From positions 2,914,001-2,978,000 of the forward strand of contig NZ_CP045740.1 in the NCBI RefSeq assembly GCF_009650765.1: a DNA stretch of 64,000 nt, in the 5' to 3' direction. The notes under the pieces were generated by a model, which searched no databases, was not told the DNA's origin, and saw nothing but the letters and a program-made list of their open reading frames with translations. The position numbers were made by a program, and so were the translations under genes. Source of the stretch: Streptomyces sp. SUK 48. GTDB lineage: Bacteria; Actinomycetota; Actinomycetes; Streptomycetales; Streptomycetaceae. This document shows positions 28,006 through 36,555 of this stretch, piece after piece; position 1 is the first letter of the stretch, and the number at the start of each line of letters is the position of its first letter.

Positions 28006-29361
28006 GTGGCGGCGCCGAAAGGGCCCAACTCCCGCCTGCGTGACGTCATCGAGGCGATCGGCTGCACCTACGAGGCCCTGGCGAAGGACATCCGGCGCAT
28101 CGCGGCCGAGAACGGCGAGATCCTCCAGACCAACAAGTCGGCCGTCTCCCACTGGGTGAACGGCACACGCCAGCCGACCGGACGGACCGGCCAGTACCTC
28201 GCTGAGGCGCTGTCCCGCCGGACAGGCCGCCCCATCACTCTGGTCGAGATTGGCCTTCGAGCACCCGAAACTACGGTGGCGCAGGAGCCCGATCCTGTTC
28301 TGGCCGCCACCGATCTGGGCCGTGCCGATGTCGAACGCCGCCGCTTCCTTGCCGTGGCTGCCTTCACCACGGCCGGCGTGGCCATGCCCCTCTTCTACGA
28401 CCACGAGGCCACCGCCCGGATGTTGCGGGCCCGCACCGGCAGCTCACTGGTCGGGATGGAGGACGTGGACGTCGTACGCCAAATCACAGCTGCCTTCAGC
28501 GCGGCCGACGAACGCCTCGGCGGCGGCCACGGCCTGACCACGGTCACCGCCTACCTTGCCGACACCGCCGCTCCCATGCTCCGCGGCCGATTCCCGAACG
28601 AAGTCTTACGGCAGGCGGCCTTCGGCGCCGTCGCCGAACTCGCGTACCTCGCTGGGTGGAAGCACCACGACCTCGGCCAGGAAGGCGCCGCCCAGCGCTA
28701 CTACCAGGTCGGCTACCAGCTCGCCTGCGAAGCCGACCCACACGGCCACGCCGCCTGGATGATGCGCGCCCTCGCCCATCAGGCACTGAGCCTCAAGCAG
28801 CCCCACCACTGCGTCGACCTCGTCGAAGGCGCCCTCACCCGCGGCCTGGGCCACGTCGACGGCCAGACCGAGGCGCTACTGCACATCACCCACGCCCGCG
28901 CTTACGCCGCGGTCGGCGCGAAGCCAGCAGCAGCCCGCGCCCTGCTCGTCGCCGAAGACGCCCTCCTTCGCGACGACGGCCCCCAGCCCAGCTACTCCCG
29001 CGTCAGCGGCCCGGCCGCCGGCACCGTCGCCAGCCACACCGCCCGCACCCTAACCGACCTCGCCGACCACGTCGGCACCGAACAACAACACCGCGACGCC
29101 CTGGTGCGCTGGGACCCCGAGAAGTACAAGCGCGTCCACGCCCTCACGCACGCCGACCTCGGCGACAGCCTCGCCGCCCAGGCCCGAGCCGACGAAGCCG
29201 TCGCCGCCTGGTCACAGGCCCTGACACTCATGGAAGGCATGACCTCCGACCGCACCCGCAAAGCGATCAACTCGCTCCGCTCCACCCTCTCCATCTACCA
29301 GCGCCGCAAAGTGCCCGGAGCCGCCGAACTCGCCCGCCGCGCACGCGAAGCACTGGCCTAA
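28006..29361 (+). CDS. HTH regulator with TPR-like C-terminus (cassette regulator), carries a TTA codon
   Basis: Product is 451 aa from GTG after GGAGCGGAGG. N-terminal HTH_XRE-like domain (RLRDVIEAIGCTYEALAKDI, NKSAVSHWVNGTRQPTGRTG, residues 5-65), a short linker, a hydrophobic AAFTTAGVAMPLFYD segment, then helical repeats (about 160-445: GAVAELAYLAGWKHHDLGQEG, AAQRYYQVGYQLACEADPHG, ALVRWDPEKYKRVHALTHADLGDSLA). This architecture resembles peptide- or metabolite-responsive SARP/Rgg-like sensors. It has a TTA codon at 28606-28608, so translation may depend on the bldA tRNA. Next to it, 35 nt downstream, lies the NUDIX gene. Confidence 0.8.
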   Translation: MAAPKGPNSRLRDVIEAIGCTYEALAKDIRRIAAENGEILQTNKSAVSHWVNGTRQPTGRTGQYLAEALSRRTGRPITLVEIGLRAPETTVAQEPDPVLAATDLGRADVERRRFLAVAAFTTAGVAMPLFYDHEATARMLRARTGSSLVGMEDVDVVRQITAAFSAADERLGGGHGLTTVTAYLADTAAPMLRGRFPNEVLRQAAFGAVAELAYLAGWKHHDLGQEGAAQRYYQVGYQLACEADPHGHAAWMMRALAHQALSLKQPHHCVDLVEGALTRGLGHVDGQTEALLHITHARAYAAVGAKPAAARALLVAEDALLRDDGPQPSYSRVSGPAAGTVASHTARTLTDLADHVGTEQQHRDALVRWDPEKYKRVHALTHADLGDSLAAQARADEAVAAWSQALTLMEGMTSDRTRKAINSLRSTLSIYQRRKVPGAAELARRAREALA

Positions 29362-29396
29362 GCTGCCACCATCCGGCCGACGAAGGGACACAAGCC

Positions 29397-29897
29397 GTGG
29401 CTCAGCGGACAACCGACGACCAGCCCAAAGCCCTACCGCCCGCCCTCGAATCCATGACCCTGCTGGTCGCCGCCGTCATCGTCCACGACAAGGCCACCAA
29501 CCGCGTCGTCCTCCTCCAGCGCAGCCAGAACGCCAAGTTCGCCCAGGGCATGTGGGACCTCCCCGTCGGCAAGAGCGAACCCGGCGAGCCCATCACGGAG
29601 ACCGCCGTACGCGAGCTGTACGAGGAGACCGGCCTGACCGTGAAGCCGGAATCCCTGAAGGTCGCCCACATCATCCACGGTGCCTGGGGCGTGGAGGCAC
29701 CCAACGGCTTCCTCACCGTCGTCTTCGCCGCCCACGAATGGACCGGCGAACCCGAAAACCGCGAGCCACGCAAACACTCCCAGGTCTGCTGGGTCGATGC
29801 CGACGCCATCCCCGCGGAGTTCGTGGACACCACCGCCAGTGCCCTCCACCGCTACCTCGCGGGCGGTCCGGAAGTCTCCCTCGACGGCTGGCGATAG
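29397..29897 (+). CDS. NUDIX hydrolase
   Basis: Product is 166 aa from GTG with AAGGGA upstream. The Nudix box is complete: G-KSEPG-E-(7)-RELYEETGL (about residues 60-82). N-terminal strand MTLLVAAVIVHDKATNRVVL and W-rich strands follow the MutT fold. It would hydrolyse a nucleoside diphosphate linked to X; substrate not predictable. Co-directional with the XRE/TPR-like regulator and part of the divergent cassette. Confidence 0.9.
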   Translation: MAQRTTDDQPKALPPALESMTLLVAAVIVHDKATNRVVLLQRSQNAKFAQGMWDLPVGKSEPGEPITETAVRELYEETGLTVKPESLKVAHIIHGAWGVEAPNGFLTVVFAAHEWTGEPENREPRKHSQVCWVDADAIPAEFVDTTASALHRYLAGGPEVSLDGWR

Positions 29898-29975
29898 GAA
29901 CGCCCACACCTCTTCCCGGGGTACCGCTTCTTCCTCGATCCCGTTCTCTCTGGAGATCGCGGCCTGACGCCCCTA

Positions 29976-30006
29976 GAAGCCCCGGAGAACGCCTCTCCGG
30001 GGCTTC
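29976..30006. terminator. Strong hairpin between the NUDIX gene and a convergent small gene
   Basis: GAAGCCCCGGAGA / TCTCCGGGGCTTC, perfect 13-bp stem with a 5-nt loop. Confidence 0.75.
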
Positions 30007-30013
30007 CGCGTGT

Positions 30014-30250
30014 TCAGAGGACCTTGAGGGCCTTCAGGACCGCCAGGCACAGCAGGAGGCAGCTCCCGAACGCGCCACCGCCGTAAAGGACGGCCTGACC
30101 GACGGGAGAGCCGGGGGAGTGGCTGAGGAAGGCAGCAACCATGGCGACGATTATGGAGATCAAGGCGCAGATGACCACGAGGAGCAGCTTGACGCCGAAC
30201 GAGAGATTCAATGGTCCGAGTACCTTTCCGGTGGATCGGACCTTCGGCAC
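30014..30250 (-). CDS. Small two-span membrane protein (hypothetical)
   Basis: Product is 78 aa from GTG. Two hydrophobic segments (about residues 18-42 VKLLLVVICALISIIVAMVA and about 50-72 AVLYGGGAFGSCLLLCLAVL) separated by HSPGSPVGQ. The ribosome-binding site is weak. It could be real cargo or a chance hydrophobic frame; the terminator on its 3' side and the membrane pattern favour real. Confidence 0.45.
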   Translation of the reverse strand: MPKVRSTGKVLGPLNLSFGVKLLLVVICALISIIVAMVAAFLSHSPGSPVGQAVLYGGGAFGSCLLLCLAVLKALKVL

Positions 30251-30741
30251 GTAGCGCTCAGCCCGACCACCACGCGATTACGTGAGGTCTTGCTGAGGCC
30301 GTGCCGACGTTCAGGGTCTCGGTGCCTTGCCAGGGCGTCTCTGGCAGTCCTCCGCATTAGGACGTACTCGTCACCCCGGCGGAGTGCCTCCACCAGAGCC
30401 TTCCGATTCCTGGTGCGACCCAGCAGTCGACGTGCACGCACCGAAAGGGATGTAGTGCACGGCGCTGCTTACTCGGTACGTCGGAGTCCGAGTTCGCACG
30501 AGGCCAACTGTACCGAAGCGGACGGGGTGTCAGGGCACAAGAAGACGCGGGGGACGCGGGTCTCCGTGGCCATCCGGGGCGCTCTCGTGTGTGCGCGGGT
30601 CCTCGGTGCCCTCGCCCCTCTCGGGCTCTCCGGCGCCCGTGCTGGGGCATCCGAGAGTGCCCGCAGAAAACCCGGGGCCGACTGTCAGCGGGCGTCAGTA
30701 CGATGTTCGTCACCTTCATGGCACTTGTGATCGGATGACCA
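30251..30741. other. Gene-poor stretch in element cargo
   Basis: About 490 nt without a convincing gene. Open frames here are short and basic and lack ribosome-binding sites. It presumably contains the promoters of the small membrane gene (leftward) and of the 368-aa gene (rightward); no clear -35/-10 pair is seen. A decayed gene remnant is possible. Confidence 0.35.
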
Positions 30742-31848
30742 GTGACGGACCTGCTCGCCCCACTCAGCCCCGACCAGACGTTCTTGCTCCAGACCATGAC
30801 CGACCAGTACGGCAAGTCTGGTCAGTGGCCGACTTGGAGCTATGTCCAGGCGACGCTCGACCTCCATCGTCTGGACGCTGACGCGCTGATGCACTCCCTG
30901 CCGCGAGTGGGGCCACAGACCAACGGGTACGGGCTGGCCTGGTATAACCGACTGCACCACATCGCGCCGGACAGCAGGCCCGCCCTGACCGTCGCCGCCG
31001 CGTACCACGTGCCCGAGCTGGCAGCGATGATCGGTCAGCCATTTCTGAATGTTCTGCGCGCGCTGGTCGACATCAAGCTCAACGCACCGATTTCGCCAGA
31101 CCAGGCGGCTCCCGTGACCTATACGCGCGAGACCATTCGGCGAGCGCTGCCCTCGATCAGTGACCTGTTCATGGCCCGGATGCCCGATCTCCTAGACTTC
31201 GAGCCGCCGACCTGGGGCGGTTCCCGTTCTGTGTCGGACGGTGGAGGGTGGACGCGAGAGCTGAGCCGGGAGATCGTTCGTTACGGCGACGTCACCGACC
31301 TGAAGTCGTACGTGGCTCGGGTGACCGAGCTGATGCCCGAACCGTCATTCCTTGGCAGCGGTTTGATCGTTAACGGGGGGAACGTGTTCTACAGCCCCGC
31401 CCCGCCGCAGTCGGCGCCGGTCCCGACTCCGGCCGCTCCGCAGCCCCCGGCTCCGGTCTACGTCAAGGAGTCGCTGATCAAGGAGCTGGAGGACAAGAAC
31501 GCCACGTCGCAGTGGGACCTGACGAAGCTGATCCGGCTCACGCGTGAGCTGAACAGCAACTTCGCGACGGAGAACCCTTACGCCTGCCATGGGTTGTTGA
31601 GGTCGATCCTCGACCACGTGGCGCCGGTGTTCGAGAAGACGACCTTTGAGCAGGTGGCCAGCAACCCGCTCGCGGCATGGACGAGGACCGACAAGGATTA
31701 CCTGCGCAAGCTGCTGGACTTCAAGCCGCAGGGACATGACGCCCTGCACCGCCACATCCGGAAGACGCCGGACCTGATCGACATGCACGACGTGCCGTCA
31801 AAGACCTGGCTGAACGCGTTCCTTCGCCTCGTAATCGACGCTCTTTGA
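30742..31848 (+). CDS. Uncharacterised two-domain protein, possibly defence-related
   Basis: Product is 368 aa from GTG. The N-terminal part (about 1-200) is helical with TWSYVQATLDLHRLDADALM and WYNRLHHIAPDS. A Pro-rich linker (about 222-242, APPQSAPVPTPAAPQPPAP) separates it from a C-terminal domain WDLTKLIRLTRELNSNFATE, ACHGLLRSILDHVAPVF, DALHRHIRKTPDL (about 258-365). I recall similar C-terminal helices in uncharacterised, often defence-island, proteins; this is not proven. It is followed by a terminator and a convergent XRE gene. Confidence 0.7.
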   Translation: MTDLLAPLSPDQTFLLQTMTDQYGKSGQWPTWSYVQATLDLHRLDADALMHSLPRVGPQTNGYGLAWYNRLHHIAPDSRPALTVAAAYHVPELAAMIGQPFLNVLRALVDIKLNAPISPDQAAPVTYTRETIRRALPSISDLFMARMPDLLDFEPPTWGGSRSVSDGGGWTRELSREIVRYGDVTDLKSYVARVTELMPEPSFLGSGLIVNGGNVFYSPAPPQSAPVPTPAAPQPPAPVYVKESLIKELEDKNATSQWDLTKLIRLTRELNSNFATENPYACHGLLRSILDHVAPVFEKTTFEQVASNPLAAWTRTDKDYLRKLLDFKPQGHDALHRHIRKTPDLIDMHDVPSKTWLNAFLRLVIDAL

Positions 31849-31852
31849 GCAG

Positions 31853-31878
31853 CCCGCCCGGCTGATCTACCGGGCGGG
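31853..31878. terminator. Terminator between convergent cargo genes
   Basis: CCCGCCCGG / CCGGGCGGG, 9-bp perfect stem with an 8-nt loop. It starts 5 nt after the 368-aa gene stop and abuts the stop of the XRE gene. Confidence 0.65.
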
Positions 31879-32730
31879 TCAACGCGGGTTCAACGCCCGC
31901 CTGGCCACGTTGATGACGTTGTGGGCGTCGGCCCCGTACACGGCGGACTCCCGGAGGGTCTTCCAGACCTTCGTGTAGAGGGCGATGTTGTCGGCGTCGT
32001 CCAGCCACAGCTCGGCGTGCCAGTCCTCTGCAACGACGAGGCGGTCATCCAGCACCCAGAAGCCGTTGGCGGGCACGATCTTCACGGAGGCGGTGAACGG
32101 GACGACGCCCAGCTCGACCGTGTCCATCCCGATCATGCCGGTCAGCCGGTCGAGCTGTGCGGCGAGGACCGAGGGAGGGCAGATCAGGGAGCGCAACGCG
32201 GCCTCCCACATCAGCACGTGGAGCTTGCGGCCGGACCGGTACAACCACTCCTGGCGCTGCACCCGGGCGCGCACGGCGTCCTCGATGTCGCTGGCCGACC
32301 CCAGCAGCTCCGCGTACCGCCGGATGACGTGGCGCGCGTACTCGGGGGTCTGCATCAGTCCAGCGATCACGGACTCTTCCCACACCCACATCTCGGAGGT
32401 GCGGTCGATCTCCTTGGTCAGGCTCTCGTGCAGGGGCTTGAAGCCGTTCGCCAGAGCCCGGCGCCACGACCTGATGTGACTTTCGAAGCCGGCAAGCCTC
32501 GCCGCGAGTTCGGGGTACACGTCTGGCTGCTCGGTGGCGTCGGCCCACGCCTGAAGGTCCTCGGGAGTGGCCGTCTGCTTGCCGTTCTCCAGCTTGCTGA
32601 CCTTCGAGCCCGCCCAGCCGAGCCGCTCGGCGAGCTGCTGACCGGTGAGCCGACCGCCAGGACACGAGAACCGGAGTTCGCGCAGCCGCGCCCCCAGCGC
32701 CACCCGTGCCTGCTGGTAGTCAGTGCTCAC
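31879..32730 (-). CDS. XRE-family regulator with DUF5753 domain
   Basis: Product is 283 aa. HTH at about residues 8-65 (LTGQQLAERLGWAGSKVSKLENGKQ-like segment), then DUF5753 (about 95-275): VIAGLMQTPEYARHVIRR, RVQRQEWLYRSGRKLHVLMW, LDRLTGMIGMDTVELGVVPF. This architecture is very common in streptomycetes, usually paired with a small partner gene. Here the partner is the DUF6879-type gene immediately upstream on the same strand. Ligand unknown. Confidence 0.92.
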   Translation of the reverse strand: MSTDYQQARVALGARLRELRFSCPGGRLTGQQLAERLGWAGSKVSKLENGKQTATPEDLQAWADATEQPDVYPELAARLAGFESHIRSWRRALANGFKPLHESLTKEIDRTSEMWVWEESVIAGLMQTPEYARHVIRRYAELLGSASDIEDAVRARVQRQEWLYRSGRKLHVLMWEAALRSLICPPSVLAAQLDRLTGMIGMDTVELGVVPFTASVKIVPANGFWVLDDRLVVAEDWHAELWLDDADNIALYTKVWKTLRESAVYGADAHNVINVARRALNPR

Positions 32731-32742
32731 CGGTCACGCACG

Positions 32743-33495
32743 CTAGTCGGCCTGGGCCACCTGCGCGGCGAACTGGTCGTACGCCACGGCGTGGTGCATG
32801 GCCGCGTCACGTGCGATGCAGTACCGCACGACCTCGGCCGGTTCCGTGATCAGTTCGATGTTGCGCAGGTTGTCGGCGTCGTCGAAGTTCAGCAGGGCGA
32901 CGATGCGCGAGTCGAAGATCCAGAAGTCCTCTGCAGGCAGACCCGCCCGGTCCGCGTCCTCACGCCACCGGTAACGGATGTCCTCGCCGACCGCGGCGTT
33001 GTGGCGGGCATAGTCGAGCAGGAACAGCTGTTCCGTGGTGGGCGGCTTGTCGGCGATACGGACCCGGCCGACCCGCTTACCAGCCTCGGTCTGGGCCTTG
33101 ATGTTGATGAACCAGGGCTCGCCGGGGTCCAGAATCGTCGTCCCGGTGGCCAGGAACATCTGGAAATCGGGGTCCTGCCGGTCGGAGGCGTAGCCGCGCC
33201 GCGTCTCCAGGCGCCAGGCGGTGTGTTCGAACGTCTCGAAGAGGCGCCGGAAGGTGTCCCGGTCGACCAGTTCGGGCACCCGCTCCATCTCCTTCGGTCC
33301 CCAGTTCACGAGCAGTTCGCGCGGGACGATCACTGCGGCCTCGTCTGGCCCGAAGTGCTGGAGCTGCGCGAGGTCTGTGGGGTCGGTGACCGGCGTGCCC
33401 TGAACGACGATCTCACCGGACTGGACGTCCGTGTGCAGTGCAGGGCAGCCGTCGACCTTGCTGTCCGTGCCGGTGAAGCGTAGCTGACGAGCCAT
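32743..33495 (-). CDS. DUF6879-family protein, partner of the XRE-DUF5753 regulator
   Basis: Product is 250 aa, ATG with GGGAGAG upstream (a further in-frame start 39 nt out is less likely). The N-terminus (about 1-60) resembles a DUF397-like module (GTDSKVDGCPALHTDVQSGE, GPDEAAVIVPRELL). The rest is DUF6879: FRRLFETFEHTAWRLETRRGY, LLDYARHNAAVGEDIRYRWR, WIFDSRIVALLNFDDADNLR. In these pairs the partner may modulate the XRE protein (inference). It ends 12 nt before the regulator start, so an operon. Confidence 0.85.
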   Translation of the reverse strand: MARQLRFTGTDSKVDGCPALHTDVQSGEIVVQGTPVTDPTDLAQLQHFGPDEAAVIVPRELLVNWGPKEMERVPELVDRDTFRRLFETFEHTAWRLETRRGYASDRQDPDFQMFLATGTTILDPGEPWFINIKAQTEAGKRVGRVRIADKPPTTEQLFLLDYARHNAAVGEDIRYRWREDADRAGLPAEDFWIFDSRIVALLNFDDADNLRNIELITEPAEVVRYCIARDAAMHHAVAYDQFAAQVAQAD

Positions 33496-33668
33496 GGACG
33501 CTCTCCCTTCCAGTGGCGTTGATCCAATCAGCATGGACGGGGCCCCAGCTCGGCACTACGGGGTGAGGCAGGTCGCAGGAGAAAACACCAGCAATCTGAG
33601 CCATTCGTCGAGCAAACTCAAGAAAACAGCATATCGCCAGCCAACTCGCCACTTCTAGCGTCCGGTTC

Positions 33669-33872
33669 ATGGCTACGAAGCAGAAGCGGGACGTCGATCC
33701 GTACGTGGCGGTGGAAGCTCTGAGAGCAGCCCTGGACGACGCCGGAATCGTCCTCCCCTCGCTGAGGGTCGACGCGGCGTCACCCGCGCTGAAGCTCGTT
33801 GAACTGGGCCGCGTGCGCGCCGACGTGGCCGAACGCCTGGCCGAAGCACTCCGGCGAGGCGGCCGTGAATGA
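33669..33872 (+). CDS. Small conserved-looking protein, first of three coupled genes
   Basis: Product is 67 aa, MATKQKRDVDPYVAVEALRA; helical, no known domain. It lies divergent from the XRE/DUF6879 operon, and its stop overlaps the next start (ATGATG arrangement). Typical of tiny genes accompanying XRE-DUF5753 modules; function unknown. Confidence 0.7.
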   Translation: MATKQKRDVDPYVAVEALRAALDDAGIVLPSLRVDAASPALKLVELGRVRADVAERLAEALRRGGRE

Positions 33873-34108
33873 TGGCCGAGGAGCAGCAGCCTGAGGGCGC
33901 CCTGGTCGTCGACGCCGAGACGAACAGGCTGGGGTACGTCATGGGGCACGAAGGCCCGTACGTACAGCTGCGCCCCGTGACCGGCGGACGCGAGTGGGAC
34001 GCCGACCCCGCTCGCGTCCGCCCCGCAACCGAGGGCGAGCGCCTTCAGGCGATGCGCGAGCGCACCCGCGCTCTCAACGCGGCCAGCAGGAGCGGGGCGT
34101 TCAGGTGA
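33869..34108 (+). CDS. Small hypothetical protein, second of three coupled genes
   Basis: Product is 79 aa. A beta-rich centre (GALVVDAETNRLGYVMGHEG, YVQLRPVTGGREWDADP) and a basic C-terminal helix. Overlaps both neighbours by 4 nt, so translation is coupled. No recognised family; the pattern is common in streptomycete XRE loci. Confidence 0.7.
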   Translation: MMAEEQQPEGALVVDAETNRLGYVMGHEGPYVQLRPVTGGREWDADPARVRPATEGERLQAMRERTRALNAASRSGAFR

Positions 34109-34284
34109 CCGCGCAAGCCGTCGACACCTCAACGATGTCCGCCGAGTGCGCCCTGGCCCAGCGTCCGGACTACAAGGATCTGCACGACGAGTGCCGCCAG
34201 ACCCAGGACGTGCCGCTGCCTCACGGTGGCGGGGTCCTGCTCATACGTCGCTGTACCTGCCCCCACCACCGCTACAACCGGTAG
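34105..34284 (+). CDS. Small Cys-containing protein, third of three coupled genes
   Basis: Product is 59 aa from GTG overlapping the upstream stop. Contains C-x(13)-C and a C-terminal CTCPHHRYNR with paired Cys and His, which could bind zinc. Function unknown. Confidence 0.65.
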   Translation: MTAQAVDTSTMSAECALAQRPDYKDLHDECRQTQDVPLPHGGGVLLIRRCTCPHHRYNR

Positions 34285-34401
34285 CCGCCGTGCCCGTCTG
34301 TCCTCCCCCGGTAGACGGGCGGGGCTCCCGTGCCCTCGCGCGGTCCGTACGCCCGTCCAGCCCACGAGAGGCCCCCGGAGAACTACAAGGACCTGGGCGG
34401 C

Positions 34402-34644
34402 CTACGCGGCCACCGGGGGCTCCTCGTCGTTCGCCGGGGCTGCCACCGGGGGCGGCTGCTCCTCGGCTTCCTCGGGCTTGGCGTCCCCGTCCTGCTTGTT
34501 CTTGAGGCGCTCCCATGCCTCGCGCGCCCGACCGGCCGAGTCGAAGACGTCGGGGAGCTGATCAAGAATTCCCTTCAGTGCGAAGAGCAGCACGGAGGCC
34601 ACGCCAGCGATGGCGAGAATGATGATGATGGCGGTGCCGTCCAC
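34402..34644 (-). CDS. Small single-span membrane protein (hypothetical)
   Basis: Product is 80 aa from GTG with AGGA upstream. One N-terminal transmembrane helix (about residues 5-27, AIIIILAIAGVASVLLFALK) and an acidic, Pro/Glu-rich cytoplasmic tail. It could be a regulator or holin-like peptide, but nothing specific can be said. Confidence 0.55.
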   Translation of the reverse strand: MDGTAIIIILAIAGVASVLLFALKGILDQLPDVFDSAGRAREAWERLKNKQDGDAKPEEAEEQPPPVAAPANDEEPPVAA

Positions 34645-35249
34645 CGATCCTGACCTTCCCTGTCATGGGTCGGATCGGGTGCGCAGGCAGCCTCGATCCG
34701 AACCCTTTACGGTTCGGACCGAGACACGAGCGCGGACGCACTGCACGCAAATGTTCTCGGGTGGGCTGATGGCCAGCCCAGGTTCCTTGCGGGTACCTTG
34801 CCGTCCTCTACGGCGCGCTCGTCACCAACGAGTCTTGTCTTCCTGCTCTGTGCGTCAGCCTGATGGCGGTCAGGGCTCGAAAGCTCCCAACAAGACTCCA
34901 GCTGCCCGCCAGCCCAAGCGACTTGGACCCCGTGGCGGACCTGAAGGGGCATCTTCACCCTCCGGCACCGATGTTAGCGCAAGCGGGTGCGATCGTCCGC
35001 GACGTACAAGTCGGCTCAATCCACATGTAGTTGATCGGGACCGGCGTCTCCCCGGACCTCGTGCTGGCGGGTCCGGCCAGACGCCCGCCCGGCCCGCGAG
35101 AGGCCGCCGGAGACCCCACGGGAGCCCGGGGCGGGGGTGCCGGCTAGACAAGTCGATGGCCGCCCGGGGACTGGGGCCGGTGTCACCGACCGGCGCTACG
35201 CTGAAGGGAGTTGGCTATGCGTCAGTTGGTGTGATCGGGGGAGGCCGGG
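34645..35249. other. Gene-poor stretch before the TRADD-N-type gene
   Basis: About 600 nt. Open frames are shadow-like and lack ribosome-binding sites; base composition is lower in GC than the core. No tRNA, IS or strong hairpin is seen. Probably the promoter region of the 266-aa gene plus decayed sequence. Confidence 0.35.
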
Positions 35250-36050
35250 ATGGGGGAAACCTCAGACGAAGACGATGTGTTGGAGTACTACCGCCGGTCT
35301 GCCGAGATACAGGGCATGACCTCGGACGATAGGAATCGAGTTATTCGTGCCTTTTACCTGGCGTCGGAAACCGACAGGATTCGACTGGTTCAGCTCCTGG
35401 AGAAAAACGAGGATCTGGAAGAAATAGGGGACCTGATCACGAGGATCCTGGTGTCGGATACCCAGCCGGACCATCGCGTGTACCAGTCTGCTGGCGAGGT
35501 CCACAACGTCTTCATCGGGTCCGCGACGGGCACTGTCCAGGCCAATCACACTGAGAACGTCAAGATCGGGCTTGCCGAGCGGCGGCAGAAATTCCACTTC
35601 GAGTTCCTGAAGCACGCCCTGAAGCAGGCCGAGTGGACGTTCCGGCTGAGCGTGTACTTCATGACCGGCGGCGCGGCGGTGATCCTCGTGGGGGCCGTCC
35701 TGGCGCTCGTGCACGCCGGGAGCCCTAACCACGGCTACGTGCCGCTCGTGACAGGCCTGACGGGCGTGTTGATCACCACTGGTGGCGGGGCGCTGGCCCT
35801 GCATTCGAAGCGCGCCATGGCCAACCTGACCAAGGCCGCCGAACGCATCGAGGACAAGATCGACGCTGATCATCAGCTTGAAACCGCGACGACCTTCATC
35901 GACCGCGTCCAGGACAAGGACGCCAAGGACCGGCTCAACGCCGCAGCCGCCATGAAGGCCCTGAACATGCAGGCGAATCAGACGATGGTCAACCGCCTGC
36001 TTCCTGGCGACCAGGCCAAGGAGATCGAGCCGGGCGACACCGCCGAGTGA
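35250..36050 (+). CDS. TRADD-N-associated two-transmembrane protein with amyloid-like N-terminal motif
   Basis: Product is 266 aa. The N-terminal helical part (about 5-72, MTSDDRNRVIRAFYLASETD) is followed by EVHNVFIGSATGTVQANHTE (about 83-102), which resembles bacterial amyloid/RHIM-like signalling motifs (N..xG...G.VQA). Then comes the TRADD-N-associated membrane region: FEFLKHALKQAEWTFRLSVY, two spans (about 135-155 and 166-184), and HSKRAMANLTKAAERIEDKI with a C-terminal helix. The domain is known from predicted NTP-dependent conflict systems; here it stands alone as cargo, with no NLR next to it. It probably sits in the inner membrane. Confidence 0.75.
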   Translation: MGETSDEDDVLEYYRRSAEIQGMTSDDRNRVIRAFYLASETDRIRLVQLLEKNEDLEEIGDLITRILVSDTQPDHRVYQSAGEVHNVFIGSATGTVQANHTENVKIGLAERRQKFHFEFLKHALKQAEWTFRLSVYFMTGGAAVILVGAVLALVHAGSPNHGYVPLVTGLTGVLITTGGGALALHSKRAMANLTKAAERIEDKIDADHQLETATTFIDRVQDKDAKDRLNAAAAMKALNMQANQTMVNRLLPGDQAKEIEPGDTAE

Positions 36051-36555
36051 GCCTCGGGTGCAAGGCCGGCATTAACGCCCCGTGAGTGCGCTCGACACCT
36101 CTCGTGACAGCCGCGGAGGGGCGACGAGTACTCCGACTGACCAGCACCTTGCGTGTAACGCATGGTCCTCGGAAGCCTTGTGGCAAGTCCACTCCGCTTC
36201 CTCAAAAGGCACCCAACGCCGGAGCCCTGTCTCACGCCGGCCTGATGACTGCCAGACCTTGGACGGCACCCCGGGCCTCGGCGGTCCCGGCACAGCACAA
36301 GGCCCGCCCGGCCGAGGTGCACCTGCTCACGATCGGCGACGGCGGTGCGGATGGCGCCCCGGCTGACACCGTGCTCCAGGGGACTCTCGACGCCCGTCCC
36401 AGCGGGGTCCTGCTTGCGCAGGCCCAAGCAGTCCGCACACAGTCCGCAGGACACCCGCTAACGACCGTCGCACCCCATCGCCACCAATCACCAAAAGGCC
36501 AGGTCAGCGCCCCACAGAAAACATCCCTGCAGGTCACCAACCCGCCCCACTACTA
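36051..36555. other. Right end of the element, no supported gene
   Basis: About 500 nt between the TRADD-N-type gene and attR. A long basic open frame here lacks a ribosome-binding site and any domain, and reads directly into the attachment core, so it is not annotated. Integrase arm-binding sites may lie here but none is evident by eye. Confidence 0.4.

Noticed and set aside
30208..30441. 77-aa basic open frame overlapping the small membrane gene
   Set aside because: Arg-rich, no ribosome-binding site, overlaps a better-supported frame.
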